The position numbers and the translations under genes are program-made. A DNA stretch of 64,000 nt from Ectobius pallidus (lineage: Eukaryota > Arthropoda > Insecta > Blattodea > Ectobiidae): the NCBI GenBank assembly GCA_964059195.1, contig CAXKWD010000007.1:26237023-26301022 (forward strand). Direction: 5' to 3'. Position 1 is the stretch's first letter. Every line of letters starts with the position of its first letter. Positions 1 to 11,280 of this stretch are shown piece after piece. Under the pieces are notes generated by a model, which ran no database searches, had not been told where the DNA came from, and saw only the letters and a list, made by a program, of their open reading frames with translations.

Positions 1-240
1 ATTATCCACAGGAAGACCTTCAGGTTTTGGACATTTATTTTTCCTCTTCCTGTCACCATTTTCATGCCACTGCTTTTAAGTCATCTTTCTGTTCAGAATG
101 GTGCTTATTTGTGTCTTTCCTACACAGAATTTATCTGCAAGCACACAAGCAATACTCATAGTTTTTTCTGTGCACTCGAAGACATTAACTTTCTCACAGA
201 TTGTCAAAACCTTTACGCTTAGGTGCTATGTCTCTTGAGA
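1..240 (-). pseudogene. Tigger/pogo-type transposase, N-terminal HTH fragment
   Basis: Read on the minus strand, this stretch resembles the CENP-B/Tigger N-terminal helix-turn-helix: a KRK start, then VLTICEKVNVFE, ACVLADKFCVGKTQIS and TILNRK. That is the pattern of the Tigger (TIGD) DNA-binding domain, which recognises transposon ends. A one-base shift separates the KRK and VLT parts, and the window edge cuts the element. The frame is not maintained past the HTH, so this is a dead fragment. Assignment rests on motif memory of the family, not on a search. Confidence 0.6.
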
Positions 241-709
241 CAGAGTCGCAGAACAACTGAGTGAAGTATAGATAAAAATAAATCTTTAACCTTCTACCCT
301 ATCATGTGTTGGATAGAATTTTGCAGAAACCTTCAACCCATCAGACAGCCAACGTTTTATGACGTTTATCCACGCACTTCCAGCTCACTGTACAGTGTTT
401 AGGAGGGCTAGCTTTCATGTTAAGGATTTCTGTACAGTCCTCCTCAAAACTAAATTTTCCATTTTTGTAACACATTAAGTCTTGAAGTCCAAGTTCTGTC
501 TGTAGTGAGAAGGTAGAATAAGCTTCAGGGCTGACTGTGTCCGCATCTGAGTTGTCGTAATCAAGAGTTGAATTTATCATTATATCTTTATTATTTTGGT
601 TGGGACATAAAATTCTTCTGTATATGAGTGTGTATGTGTCTTAGGGGTGTAAAGAGAGATTTCACTATAATAGTAAAAACTGCCTGAAATGACAGAAAAA
701 GATCTACCA
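241..709. other. No gene recognised
   Basis: AT-rich sequence. The one short open frame here (341-580, minus strand) has no recognisable domain. It may be decayed Tigger sequence continuing from the neighbouring fragment. Confidence 0.5.
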
Positions 710-717
710 GTAATAAA

Positions 718-1364
718 TAGGGTTCGGATCTTTATGACATGTCATATTTTTATCCTGACTTCCATTCTCACCGCAAACACAAATTAAACATGAAGTGCAC
801 ATTTGTTTTCCTAATCGGACCGTTTTTATTTTGCATATAAAGTCATATTTTGGTAATTTTCATGGTCTTGGTCATATTTTGGTTATATTTGTAATTTAAC
901 GTCACATTTTAGTTATAAATTCGGTAAAAGAGCACAATTATGCAGTATGTGGACTAAATTGTTGACTTAAATTTTTTCCTGAAAAGATTCACTAATATTA
1001 TGGTTTTAACGTAACTGAAATGCTAAGGGAGGACAATAACAAGTAATAGCACAATTACCTGTTCCTCCTTGTTAATAACTTCCAATAGACATGTTTTTAC
1101 AAGATTTTCAGTTCAGGTTTGCAGTGATATTTGGAAACACTAAACAGATTAGAAGTTCTTTACAAGTAAAATTGTAAATCACCTGTAAAATTGCTAAAAA
1201 GTTTTGATTGAATTAATGTAATTTACTAATTTAGAGTCATTAAATGTTTTAAATTGGAACATTTATTTTTGGAAAATGTGTTCTTTTATGAGGTCATATT
1301 TAGTCTTTTTTAAGGTCTGTAGTCATATTTTCCATTTTTTTAGATCATAAACATCTGAACCTTA
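718..1364. mobile_element. Non-autonomous hAT-type element, 647 bp
   Basis: The ends are imperfect inverted repeats (TAGGGTTCGGATCTTTATGA at the left, TAAGGTTCAGATGTTTATGA read inward from the right). An exact 8-bp direct repeat, GTAATAAA, flanks them at 710-717 and 1365-1372, which is the duplication length made by hAT transposases. No coding capacity is visible. Inside, the motif GTCATATTTT recurs several times. The ends resemble those of the element at 46,654-47,390. Confidence 0.75.
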
Positions 1365-1372
1365 GTAATAAA

Positions 1373-1781
1373 ATATGCTTACCATAATCTAGAGAATTTA
1401 TATACAACAATGTCTATGATGCATTGTCAAAATCCAGGGCCTGCTAATTGTTTGTGCTTATGTGTGTTTTCAACATGCTGTTTTCTCAATAAATTGAAAG
1501 TTCCTAATCAATTACCATTTACTGTTTCATCTTAATTCACATTTAACTTTTTCCTAACATGTGTAAATCTTTTAATGAAAATAATGTATTATTGCTTGAG
1601 ATATGTATTGTTATAAGGACAAAAATCTGGGCAGGCAGCTAATCAAGTTCCTGCATGTGGTTCATAAGAAGTTATATTACTAGTACCTACAGAGTTTTAC
1701 AAATGGGAAGTGCTTCCCTTCACAGCGAATCACGTGTAAGGGCTGGCAAAGTGTTGGCAGCAGTACGAGTCCCCTCTCATA
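1373..1781. other. No gene recognised
   Basis: AT-rich, no coding signal or clear repeat boundary seen. Confidence 0.5.
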
Positions 1782-2067
1782 AGTGGCGCCAACTTATGTG
1801 GCCCGTGGGGCTCAAGCCCATCCATTAAATTGCCATGTGTTATTATCAAAATTATTTATTACTATTATTCAAAATTGTGTTTATTTGTTGAATCGCTGTA
1901 ATGTGAAAATTAGGCCCTTGTAGTCATATCTACTCTTATACAATTCAACGGCCCTAAATAGCATGCTCACTCGCTCGCCCGCTTCGTGAAACATCGGGTA
2001 TACACGGCGATGTTCGTCTCTCGCAGTGTAAACTTTCACGAAAAGTACAAAATTAGGAAAACCATTT

Positions 2068-2657
2068 CTTTATTATATAAAGTCTAAGTGAAATGAACAC
2101 AATGAAGAAAAATTTTCTAATTTTATTTTTACTTACAATTTTCATAGCTCTGAACCACAAACATTTTTAATAAACTACCAGTGTAAATTTCTTAAAAATC
2201 CTGGAGTCAATGAATAATGGCGGGCGAAGCCGGGGGCACCAGCTGTAAAATATTGATGGTTTAACTCTTGAAATATCGCTGATGATAAAAATTCAAACCA
2301 ACCATTCCTTCCCTTGAAACATTATATAATTTCTGAAAATTACACTGAATTGATCAAATAAAATTCACATCATATTCATCTGTCAACAAACAGTTGAGAA
2401 ACAATACGTATTAAGTGTTCACAGTTAGCTTTGGAACTGCATAATCGAATCTGAGATCGTTTTTTCAGGCAGCGCTTTCTAATCGTGGAATGTACTCTGA
2501 AGCTGGAATTTTAGCTGTTTCATTAATTATTAATGGCTTAGTTTATGAATGATTCGTGTGCAAGAGTTAATAAATATAATGCTTTAATAGTTATTATACT
2601 CTTAATTTTTTAATTTTTAAATTAATTATCGTGGGCAAAGCCACGGGCACCTACTAG
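2068..2657 (+). mobile_element. Helitron-like non-autonomous element, copy 1
   Basis: The 3' end has the Helitron signature: a short GC hairpin (CGTGGGC..GCCACG, with one imperfect loop) followed about 10 bases later by CTAG, then a host T. A second, related hairpin (GGCGGGCGAAGCCGGGGGC) lies inside near 2220. A near-identical copy lies at about 43,918-44,512, but a subterminal block of about 79 bp (2547-2625) is inverted relative to it. The 5' boundary is uncertain and taken from the start of similarity between the copies. No Rep/helicase gene. Confidence 0.7.
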
Positions 2658-2779
2658 TATAGTACAATCTTCTCTTGTTCCAATTCCCTCAAGATAATTT
2701 GAAATCTTTCCACAATTCATTACATTTTTACATCTGTCAGTGCAGTTTCCACAGCCACCGCTGTTCTAAAACTAAGGGG

Positions 2780-3020
2780 AGAAAAGCTAGATTTAGAATT
2801 TAGAAGATGCTTGTGAGGAAAAGATCACAGGAAGATCATTAATGGACAAGGCAAAAATTGTGATAGAAGACAAAAGTGTGGACATTGGTAATTGGTTAAA
2901 AAGAAAGTGGATGGAACATGTAGAAAGAATGAATTAAAAAGGTCAACAAGGGACAATAAACCACGAAAAAGATAGTGTGATTGGGGAGTATAGACTCCTG
3001 GTCTAAGGAAAGACGAAGAA
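2780..3020 (+). pseudogene. Possible LINE ORF2 C-terminal scrap
   Basis: A translated stretch with KRKWMEHVERMN followed by KPRKR resembles the W-x-GHV-x-RM and GRPRxRW tail common to RTE-like LINE proteins. Stops and shifts are frequent and the match is short, so this call is weak. Confidence 0.3.
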
Positions 3021-3355
3021 GATAGTGTTCTGCAGTGAGGAGAAACAGATTTTTGAACACGCCTTGCTACATAATTATTTTATTTTAGTAAGTACCTAAA
3101 ACAAAAAAAAAGTTCATAATATAACATTATTAATTTTAAAAGATTTCCGTTAACTAGGCTACACAATCCTTTTTATGGCGGTTGAATTATGTTGACTGTT
3201 ATTCATTATTACAAACAAAGACCAATTTCTTACCCAATTTTATGTTTGTCCGAATTATCATGTAATTCCATTTCATGAATCAAATAAGGGGCGGGAGTAT
3301 GAAAATTTGAAAGTCTTTGAGCCCACCCAATATTTTTCAAAAGTTGGCACCACTG

Positions 3356-3851
3356 CCTCATCATCACATACATCGATCTCATTCACTCAGATATGATTCA
3401 TCACAGCCATGAATGTGTGCCTTATTGATTTCTAACCGTTCCTTCATAACTACAATAAATAACCATAATAATAAATGTGTTACTGAAAAAATGTATTCTG
3501 AAGCTTGTTTTTAGTACCTATTTTAATAGTTTTATAGCCTATTGAGGTGGCTAGATACTGGTTTTAAGCACCTAAAAAATGAAATAATAAATACCTGTTA
3601 GTTTAATCCAGTGACAATGATAAAAGCTCGTCGTCATCTGTGTCACTATATACTGTTCATCACTGTCATCACCATCAGTGTAAATTTATAATGATAGGTT
3701 CTAAAATTTTATCACATCCTATTTCCTTCATGAAGTCGTCGTCTTGTAATTTTTCTGCGTGTTTTACACATGGATTCCCAGTCTGTCTGTGTCACATTGT
3801 CAATTTCTTCGTTTGAGTTTTTCAACATCTTTAAGTTTAAAAGTATTATTT
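3356..3851. other. No gene recognised
   Basis: AT-rich sequence without motifs. It may include decayed parts of the transposon whose transposase tail follows. Confidence 0.4.
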
Positions 3852-4330
3852 TTATTTGCAACCTCCCTGTTTTACCTGAGCCCACAGCAGTTCAATAGGG
3901 TTGTACTGGCAATGATAAGGTGGTAGGTGTATTACCTCGTGGCCCATTTCATTAGCAAGAAGATCGAGCTTATACATTTTAGCCTGATTTTTTATCAGCA
4001 GTACACGTTGTAATAACTCAGGTTTTGTTTTGGTTGGAGAAACGCTATACGTTTTTGTTGTAACCATTCAGTATTTTCAAATTTTCTGGTGGAAGTGTTT
4101 GGAATTTTGTTTATAGTGACCGAGTGATATGTGAGCATTATCCATTACTATTATGCTTTCTACTTATAAATAATTTAAAAATCTGTTCAAAAACCAATGT
4201 AACAGCTGATATCTCCTCATGGTAACCTGATGCTTTTTTAGATGAAAAAATCCACTTACTTTCAGGTATGAATCCTGTTTTCGCAGAACCTACATGACAA
4301 ACAATCGACTACCTTTCCCAAAGAGGTACC
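3852..4330 (-). pseudogene. DDE_3-type (Tc1/IS630-like) transposase remnant
   Basis: The minus strand encodes the C-terminal core of a DDE transposase. The motif LPPYHCQYNPIELLWAQVK carries the final catalytic acidic residue in the N-P-I-E signature. Upstream, in another frame, a segment reading IVMDNA-HYH corresponds to the second catalytic Asp. Frame changes and stops between the two show that the gene is dead. No inverted ends were identified. The family level (DDE_3 superfamily) is firm, but the exact clade is not. Confidence 0.65.
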
Positions 4331-4530
4331 GTCAATTGGGGGTATCTTTGGCCCACTGTTAGCATTCTACTGTGAAAGATTTGTTAGAATTTCATCATAC
4401 TCTTAGCAATTTTTAATTAACTTTTTTTTTATATACCATACACACAATATAACTTCTAAGAGTTTCATTCATCTTACTCAGTGTTTGGGTTGTCTATTAT
4501 TTTTTTAAATGTTGGGCCAAAGTTACATCT

Positions 4531-4551
4531 AGAATAGAATAGAATAGAATA
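4531..4551. repeat. Short AGAAT microsatellite
   Basis: Four head-to-tail AGAAT units. It may be the tail of a decayed retroelement. Confidence 0.8.
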
Positions 4552-4655
4552 GATTTATTAGTCCGACGGAACACATTCATGTTTTGGGACACGTCAAAAT
4601 GGTTACTATTAGAATATAACAGAATGTTACAACAGTTTGGGATAGTAATATACTA

Positions 4656-5119
4656 GGGTGACCAGATTTATGAACTTAAAAAAAACAGGACAATTGACAA
4701 AATTTGCCTTAAAAAAACAGGACAAAACAGGACACTTGGATAACAAAGACTTCAAGCGTTCCTTCTAAGTCTTGCGGTTACAATTAAATATCAGATAACT
4801 TATTGTAATAAATAAGATTCCGTTGTCATCAAAAATCGCAATTCTGAATTAAAAGCAGTCTTACAAATTCAAGCTTTGTCAATCTTTTTATGACTGAAAT
4901 TAGATTTACAACTTCCAACAATTAAAATTGTTAAAAATAATAATCTGTCATATTATAGAAGTAGGATATTTAAATAAATTAAATCAGATACACTCAACAG
5001 ACATTTGTTCCAAGTTTTGGAAAAAACAGGACATTTGGCGTCCCATTAAAAATTTGTCGGGACACTGGGACAGTTAATGAAAAAAAAGGACAGTCCCGTT
5101 AAAAACGGTCTGGTCACCC
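4656..5119. mobile_element. TA-flanked MITE, copy 1 (464 bp)
   Basis: Begins GGGTGACCAGA and ends TCTGGTCACCC, a perfect 11-bp inverted pair bounded by TA on both sides, as for Tc1/mariner-superfamily insertions. The subterminal sequence repeats the words AACAGGACA and GGGACAGT. It has no coding capacity. A nearly identical copy lies at 5902-6366 in the same orientation. Confidence 0.85.
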
Positions 5120-5121
5120 TA

Positions 5122-5899
5122 TCATAACATGTCTCCAGATGAGCTAGAAACTTGAAATTTGGTACACATAGCTTTTAGACTGTAAATCGCAGGAAAATTC
5201 CAAAAAGAATTTCTTTTAACTTTTAGCCCTAAAAACCTCCGAAGAAAGGCTCATTCACTGACATTAATGTTTGCCCACTTCCTGATGAGTAAGGAAAGTA
5301 TAAAAATAATGAAATGAACACTGCAACACTTGGCTTTAGCTTGGAAGAGCAAACTAGGCATTGTACAAAACCCATCAGTCTGACTTTCATCTGTCTTTTC
5401 TGATCGCATCTCACTCTTCTTAAGGAGTGGACATGATCGAGATTTAATGTGTTGATCCATGGATAACACCAGTAGATCAACTCTAAAAATTAGCTTATTT
5501 GTAAGCAAAATGCTTTGTCTATTGAGTAAACGTGTACAATGTGGTACACCACAGCAGCATTAAAAGACGTTCAATGGATGCAACTCACTTAAACGCGCAA
5601 ATCATTTCTTAACACAAAGTATTCCACATAAGATGAACTGCTAGCTTGGTAGAATTTTTAAAACTATTAGGTAGTATTTTATTGACAATTCTATGACACG
5701 TATTAATGAAAACTAGTAAAACCAAGTTAAATCTCAAAACTGCGTGCCCTGCCATCTAGCGGGAAACTACATGACTTTCGCTTCGCCATCTCTGTTTGTT
5801 GTTCGGCTTCTGAAGCTCAGCAGATAGTGTGACTTCCTTCTGAATGGCGTAGAAACAGATCAATACAAGTGAAATTCCTTATTTATCCTTTTCATAACA
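5122..5899. other. Spacer between MITE copies; no gene recognised
   Basis: Two overlapping minus-strand open frames of about 85 codons occur at 5229-5508. Neither has a recognisable domain, and I treat them as chance. Confidence 0.5.
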
Positions 5900-5901
5900 T
5901 A

Positions 5902-6366
5902 GGGTGACCAGATTTATGAACTTAAAAAACAGGACAATTGACAAAATTTGCCTTAAAAAACAGGACAAAACAGGACACTTGGATAACAAAGACTTCAAGC
6001 GTTCCTTCTAAGTCTTGCGGTTACAATTAAATATCAGATAACTTATTGCAATAAATAAGATTCCGTTGTCATAAAAAATCGCCATTCTGAATTTTAAGCA
6101 GTCTTATAAATTCAAGCTTTGTCAATCTTTTTATGACTGAAATTAGATTTACAACTTCCAACAATTAAAATTGTTAAAAATAATAATATGCCATATTATA
6201 GAAGTAGGATATTTAAATAAGTTAAATCAGATACACTCAACAGACATTTGTTCCAAGTTTTGGAAAAAACAGGACTTTTGGCGTCCCGTTAAAAATTTGT
6301 CGGGACACTGGGACAGTTAATGAAAAAAAAGGACAGTCCCGTTAAAAACGGGCCGTCTGGTCACCC
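5902..6366. mobile_element. TA-flanked MITE, copy 2 (465 bp)
   Basis: Same ends and interior as the copy at 4656-5119, with scattered substitutions and small indels. It is flanked by TA on both sides. The two copies have unrelated flanks, which points to independent insertions and not a local duplication. Confidence 0.85.
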
Positions 6367-6892
6367 TATAATATACAGACTTTACAAAGTGTACAGTCCT
6401 TAGAATCGAGACCTAATATTAATACATTTTAGTATTTACACACCAAACTAACATATCGTCGTTGCCGGTGAAAAACCTCCTATGTGTCGCGATTGACGAA
6501 AATGAGGTTTTGATTCTGTTGGAAAGCTTACATGTTAGATCGCTCTGCATGTTGTGACAAAAGCTCTTATGTGTATCTCTACCACAGAATATGTTATTTA
6601 CGAAAATATCAAACCTCCTATGTGTCAGTGCAGTTCTGCTGCCGTGAAAAATATCCTATGTGCTCACATTATACACATGAGCGGTTTGGTACCAATGCAT
6701 TTTCGCCAGACTGCCGTGAAATAGCCACCTCTGATGTGTTCAACTATGCACATAAGAGGTTTGGTAAGATTACGCTTACATGCACACAATAGATTTATTA
6801 CAATATTCATTAATTTATAATTCACAAATATTAATAAATATTTACATGCATAGCCTTTGTGATTCGCTGTCTATGTGTTTTACTGTATAGGC

Positions 6893-8005
6893 CAGGGGAA
6901 GACAGAAGGTTGCTCTGTGACGTCACTGCTTTCTGCTCTCACTGCTCGTGTTGAACCTCTGCGAGGAGTATGTGAAATGGTGGCATCAGTGAACAGGGGG
7001 GAAGAGAGGGGCATTGGTATTGCGGGCAGCGGGAATTTAGGGGGTTAGAACTTACGTAATACGTGTTTCCGAGTTAATGAAACATCAATCAATTTTCTTG
7101 ATAGTTTATTGGTTAATTACAGCCCAGTAGTTTAACATATTATAAATAATTCTATTTTTCTATTCTGTGAGAACAAATTGCCTTTCCACAAAATCTATGT
7201 TCTTTGACAAAAATAGACAATACTATCATTTGAATTAACATAATTCACTACAATAAAAATAATAAAAAATGAACTGAATTAATTACCATACAAGCTCGTC
7301 TGCACCTTAGATGATACAAGATTACAGTAACAATTTTCTGACTTTCCTGTCTCTTTTTTTCTTTAACAAGTTTATCAATGTTGGGACGTAATGTTTGAGC
7401 AATATTTAATCGAAGACTACATTTAGGTTGTGATTTGACAATGTACTTCTTGATTTGAGCTTTGCACATTTCATTAGTGAAAGAAATTGTTCGGCCACAT
7501 ATGTCGATCCAAAATTACATAATATTCGTGCGGCAAGTCTCGGGAATCTGGTTTCAGAGAAATTTCTGTAAAAGTTACCCAAGTTACGTTCGTATTTGTC
7601 CTTTAACAGATCGTCGCATTGTAAGTTCAGCAGTTCCAACTGATACCGGCAAGGAACGTCTTTGACATTAACTGAATATGGGGTAGCAAAAAGTTTAAAC
7701 ATTGGAGAAAGGTTTTCCACATCCTGAAACCTCGATTCGAACTGATGAAGAATGTTTTGCAGAACTACACTCTGCAGAGAGAACACTATCAGGATCGCGT
7801 ACTTGCATTAACTTTGAAAAATGCTCCGTATTTCCAACCAGAAGTTGTTCTACCCACAGAGCTAAAGTGAATAGGTCCTCTAGTACCTAGCTCTAGCGAA
7901 CTCTAAACACCCGTACTACCGTGCGCTCTTGCTGACGTCACACACAAGGGATCCGCATGCACTTGCTCCACAAACGTCATCACGAGACGTAGTTGACTTC
8001 CCCTG
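6893..8005 (-). mobile_element. Internally deleted hAT element (1.1 kb)
   Basis: Starts CAGGGGAAG and ends CTTCCCCTG. An exact 8-bp duplication, GTATAGGC, flanks it at 6885-6892 and 8006-8013. These are standard hAT termini. The interior retains only the C-terminal part of a transposase on the minus strand. Confidence 0.85.
7290..7890 (-). pseudogene. hAT transposase C-terminus (GTF2IRD2/ZBED-like)
   Basis: The 7406-7786 frame contains ESRFQDVENL, LFATPYSVNV, YQLELLNLQCDDLLK and FGSTYVAEQFLSLMKCAK. These match the catalytic-domain tail and dimerisation region of the hAT transposases from which GTF2IRD2-type proteins derive. The last block continues after a frameshift in another frame (LRLNIAQTLRPNIDKLV). 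The N-terminal zinc finger and the first catalytic residues are missing, so no active enzyme can come from this copy. Confidence 0.75.
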
Positions 8006-8013
8006 GTATAGGC

Positions 8014-8870
8014 CATAATGTAAATTTCAATTTGTAAATTTATTTCATGAAGTAAATGTACGAGTATATATGTCTGGCTGACAAGATACATTTGACGTAT
8101 TATGGGCTTCAGAGGGGTTTATGAATAGCCAAGGAATGTGGTTTGCCAGCCCCCCTCTTTATTACTTTGTTTCGATATTTTTTGCTGGTTCTTGGCCTTC
8201 AATGTGTTGAAAAATTCCTCTGACCGCAGGGCCATAAAGTTTTTAAAGTGAAGACTAGAGACAAACTCAAAGTAGTGACTGGGTTGACTTTATAGGATGT
8301 AGGTGTGCTTTTCCGTGATGGTACCGTGGTAAAAAGTAAAAAATTAGCACAATTGGCACTATCGCAAGATTCTTCAGCTGATTAACAGGACAATGGTAAG
8401 AAAAATAATTATAACATAATTTAAATAATTCAATCAAATTATCAAAGTTTTTTTTCATTGTGAATAGTTTTCCGGATTCTAAATAAGATATTTATAGCTA
8501 TTATTATTATTAATATTATTATTACTGTTACTATTATTAATACATTCATCATTAACTAACGTCATTCGATTTATTTTATTTTACACAAGAGAACTTCATT
8601 ATTAATGAAGTTGATAGCACCGAAGAAGTTCCTTCGTATAGTTCTGAACCAATAACAATTAATAATGAAGAGCTAATTTATCATATAGCAGGCATGCTGA
8701 GTTATCATTTTGACAAAATTAATGCTCCTTTTCTAGTAAATTTTACTACTGCTAATACTAGTACCACTATTATTATTATTGTTAGTATTATTACTACTAC
8801 TTATTTACTTCCTTGCTCAATGGCAATAGACAATTCCTCAGTAAGCTAAAGGAATATTATCTATTTTATG
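8014..8870. other. AT-rich, microsatellite-like stretch; no gene
   Basis: Several ATT/TTA trinucleotide runs (8497-8545, 8757-8800). The phrase GAAG(A/T)T(T/C)CTTCGTATA occurs near 8625 and again near 9155, suggesting a small decayed duplication. Confidence 0.5.
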
Positions 8871-8879
8871 GAACCCGAA

Positions 8880-9015
8880 TGTTCATTGCCGCGCTTACCT
8901 GAGCCCACCTAACTCCATCCAATCATCCCTCGCAAATCCTACTTCCCCCAAATCCATCCTAATATTGTCCTCTTACCTATGTCTAGGTCTTCCATGTGGT
9001 CTTTTCCCTTCGGGT
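8880..9015 (-). pseudogene. LINE-type protein tail (GRPRxR motif)
   Basis: The minus strand reads KGKRPHGRPRHR, then EDNIRMDLGEVGFARDDW. This resembles the C-terminal tail of RTE-like reverse transcriptase proteins (RPxGRPRxRW-EDNI). One stop falls within it. From memory, this tail is very common in cockroach and termite genomes. Confidence 0.5.
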
Positions 9016-9997
9016 CTACTACTACTACTCTTAATGCTAGTGCTACAAATTTCTGGTTACTATTATTTTATTACGTATTATCAAATTAATATTTATCCAT
9101 TTAATTATTTTACACAGAAGACTTTAATATAGGAAAAAGCTGATAGCATTAAGGAAGTTTCTTCGTATAATAATAATAATAATTCAAAATTAATAATTTT
9201 CAAGTGTTAAAACTAGTTATAGGTCGTGATTATCATGCTTTTTAAGACAATTTGAGGGTGAAACCAGACAAAGAGAAAAGTTGAAAAGTGTTAATCTGGA
9301 AGATGTGATTATAGATTTTGTGATCTTGTTATTGACAATGCTTTCAGACACTTTGAGGACTGAATAAAATAACGATTAAATAAATAACGTTTATTTTAAT
9401 GTATAAGTTAATTCTCCTTAAATTGTTCTGCGGAATGAACATGTTTTAATATCAGACTTGTTAACATTTCATGGAACAAAATCTCCTATGTGTCACTTTC
9501 ATGGAAGGGAAAAATCTCCTATGTGCATGAAAAATAATAAAAAGTCAACAATATTCAAGTAATACACAATGACATCACAGAAGTTTTATAAATGTATATC
9601 TAATTATACATTAGAGAAAACTGTTGCAAAATATATCTAAAACATCCAATTACCTCTGTTGAATACAGTTTTTTATCCCTCCTGTAAAATTTCATTTTTT
9701 GCACATAAGAGGTTTTTCACCGCAACGACGATACATGGAAGTCAATGTTATTTCCACCAGTTAACACTGGGCTCTGCACGAGTCCACATTGGTCCATTTG
9801 CTTCACATTGTCGTTACTACTTAATTAATTTCAAAACTTCACTTTTTCACTTTCTCCTTGGTCAGCAGTTAGTTTTCTCCCCGGAATACAGAGAAAAATT
9901 CATCCAATGAATAAAAACAATGATTCTGTAGAAGTGAATTGACCTGTTTTTTTAATTTAGCTAGAGCAGGTATCTCTTTTATGTACTGTTCGAAGTC

Positions 9998-11177
9998 CTA
10001 CTTGCTCTGTTGTGTTGGTAGACCTAGTTCATCGTCTATGCCTGTATCCCCTGCCGTAGGTGGTTCCTCTTCCTGGTCTGCTGGCCTAGCTCCGTTGTCC
10101 ATTTCTGTATCCTCTTCTTGGGCTCCATTGTCTATTTCTGCATCCTCTGACGTAGGTGGTTCCTCTTCTTGGTCTACTGGCATGTTTCCCCTAGTAGGCC
10201 TACAGGAGTAAATTGCATTACTAAGTAGCCTTCCTAATTTATAAGAGCCTCTCCTGTTAAGGTGTACACCATCTTTTGCCATGTCTTCTCTTCTTATCCA
10301 GCAGTTTCCATCCACTAGTAGACAGTTTCTGACTGAGCACATCCAATCCAGTTCAATGTTTATTCTCCTAATTCGACTATCACTCACTTCCATTCTGTTT
10401 AGTACTCCACTGACTATTATTTTCGTGTGTGGGCTTTCTTTCTTGATATGGTCCACTATGTCCAAGGTATTGCCCATAATTTCTTCAGCCATTACTCCTC
10501 TGGTGATGTCATTTGTACCAACATGCAGGGCTAACATCAGGTTGCAACTTCTTTAAATCCATGTCTTGTATCTTGTGTTTTAATTCTTCCGTCTTTATGC
10601 CAGGGAAACACTTTACTTCATGCCCATTCTGGCGGCACACATCTCCGGAAAATTTGAGTAGGGAGTCTCCTAGAACAATAACTTTGCTCCCTGGGCCTAC
10701 CTGTTCTTTGTTATGGAGTAGGTTAGGTGGCTGGATTTGCTTGTTTTTCCCGGTTGCATTAGGCCTTTGATGTTCATTTTCTACCTCGTTTAGGGCTTGA
10801 AATCTGTTTGAGATAGGGATTGATGTCTGTGGTCCTGGCCATAAGCTGCTGTTTGCTGTTTGACGTGGGTAGGTGGATCTAACCTCCGTAGGCTTCGGTG
10901 CTCCTTTCTTTACAACCGTAGCATACTTTCCTTCATCTTCTTTTCTTCTTGCTAAAAGTTCACCGTTCTCAATTTTTAAATTGGTGATCTCTGATTGCGC
11001 CATCTTTAGGTCCTTGTTTAGCATGTCTATTACCAATTGAAGGGACGCAATGGTTTCAGATTCGCGCGTCATCACTCTAGATATGTTTTTGGTACCAACG
11101 TCTTTACTTGCAGACTTGCCTTTATTTTCTGAATTAGAACTAACTGGGGTAACACTGGCCCAGCAAGTAAAACCCAT
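9998..11177 (-). pseudogene. LINE ORF1 with coiled coil and SGNH esterase domain
   Basis: Two overlapping minus-strand frames (11177-10509 and 10537-9998) together resemble the ORF1 protein of CR1/L2-group LINEs. The first has a coiled-coil segment (ASLQLVIDMLNKDLKMAQSE, then further heptads) and esterase block I (VIVLGDSLLKFSG). The second carries block III (LHVGTNDITRG) and the catalytic DGVHLNRRG block V. A single-base loss near 10,525 separates them. The C-terminus has an acidic internal repeat (DQEEEPPT twice). The nucleophile Ser and the Asp/His pair are all present. The family role, RNA binding and lipid ester hydrolysis for ORF1, is known only from related elements. No adjacent ORF2 was found. 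Confidence 0.75.
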
Positions 11178-11280
11178 AGTAAATGCTGCCTGGTGTTGAT
11201 GAGGGCCAATGTTACCACAATGTGATTGCAGATTTACATGCTAAGGATAAGAAAACATATTTCGGGGGTTCCTAAACAGA

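Larger units (their letters stand above)
1782..3355. mobile_element. Probable hAT remnant carrying nested insertions
   Basis: The left edge AGTGGCGCCAACTT and the right edge AAGTTGGCACCACTG form an inverted pair. They resemble the ends of the intact hAT at 11,947-16,293 (CAGTGGCGCCGACT). The flanks (CCTCTCAT and CCTCATCA) are only roughly alike, so the target duplication is decayed or absent. The interior is mostly other repeats: a Helitron at 2068-2657 and a LINE-like fragment after it. No transposase sequence remains. Confidence 0.5.
6456..9731. mobile_element. 3.3 kb element with inverted ends and iterated CCTCCTATGTG motif
   Basis: The left end TCGTCGTTGCCGGTGAAAAA (then CCTCCTATGTG) and the right end form an inverted pair with about one gap and one mismatch over 30 bp. 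Both are bounded by TA. The word CCTC(C/T)TATGTG recurs near both ends on either strand (around 6476, 6606, 6653, 6750, 9484, 9511 and 9705), like subterminal transposase sites. Inside are a deleted hAT (6893-8005) and a LINE tail. No transposase of its own is visible, so superfamily is undetermined. Confidence 0.6.

Noticed and set aside
341..580. Small protein-coding gene
   Set aside because: No start context, domain or neighbour supports it, and it lies amid transposon debris.
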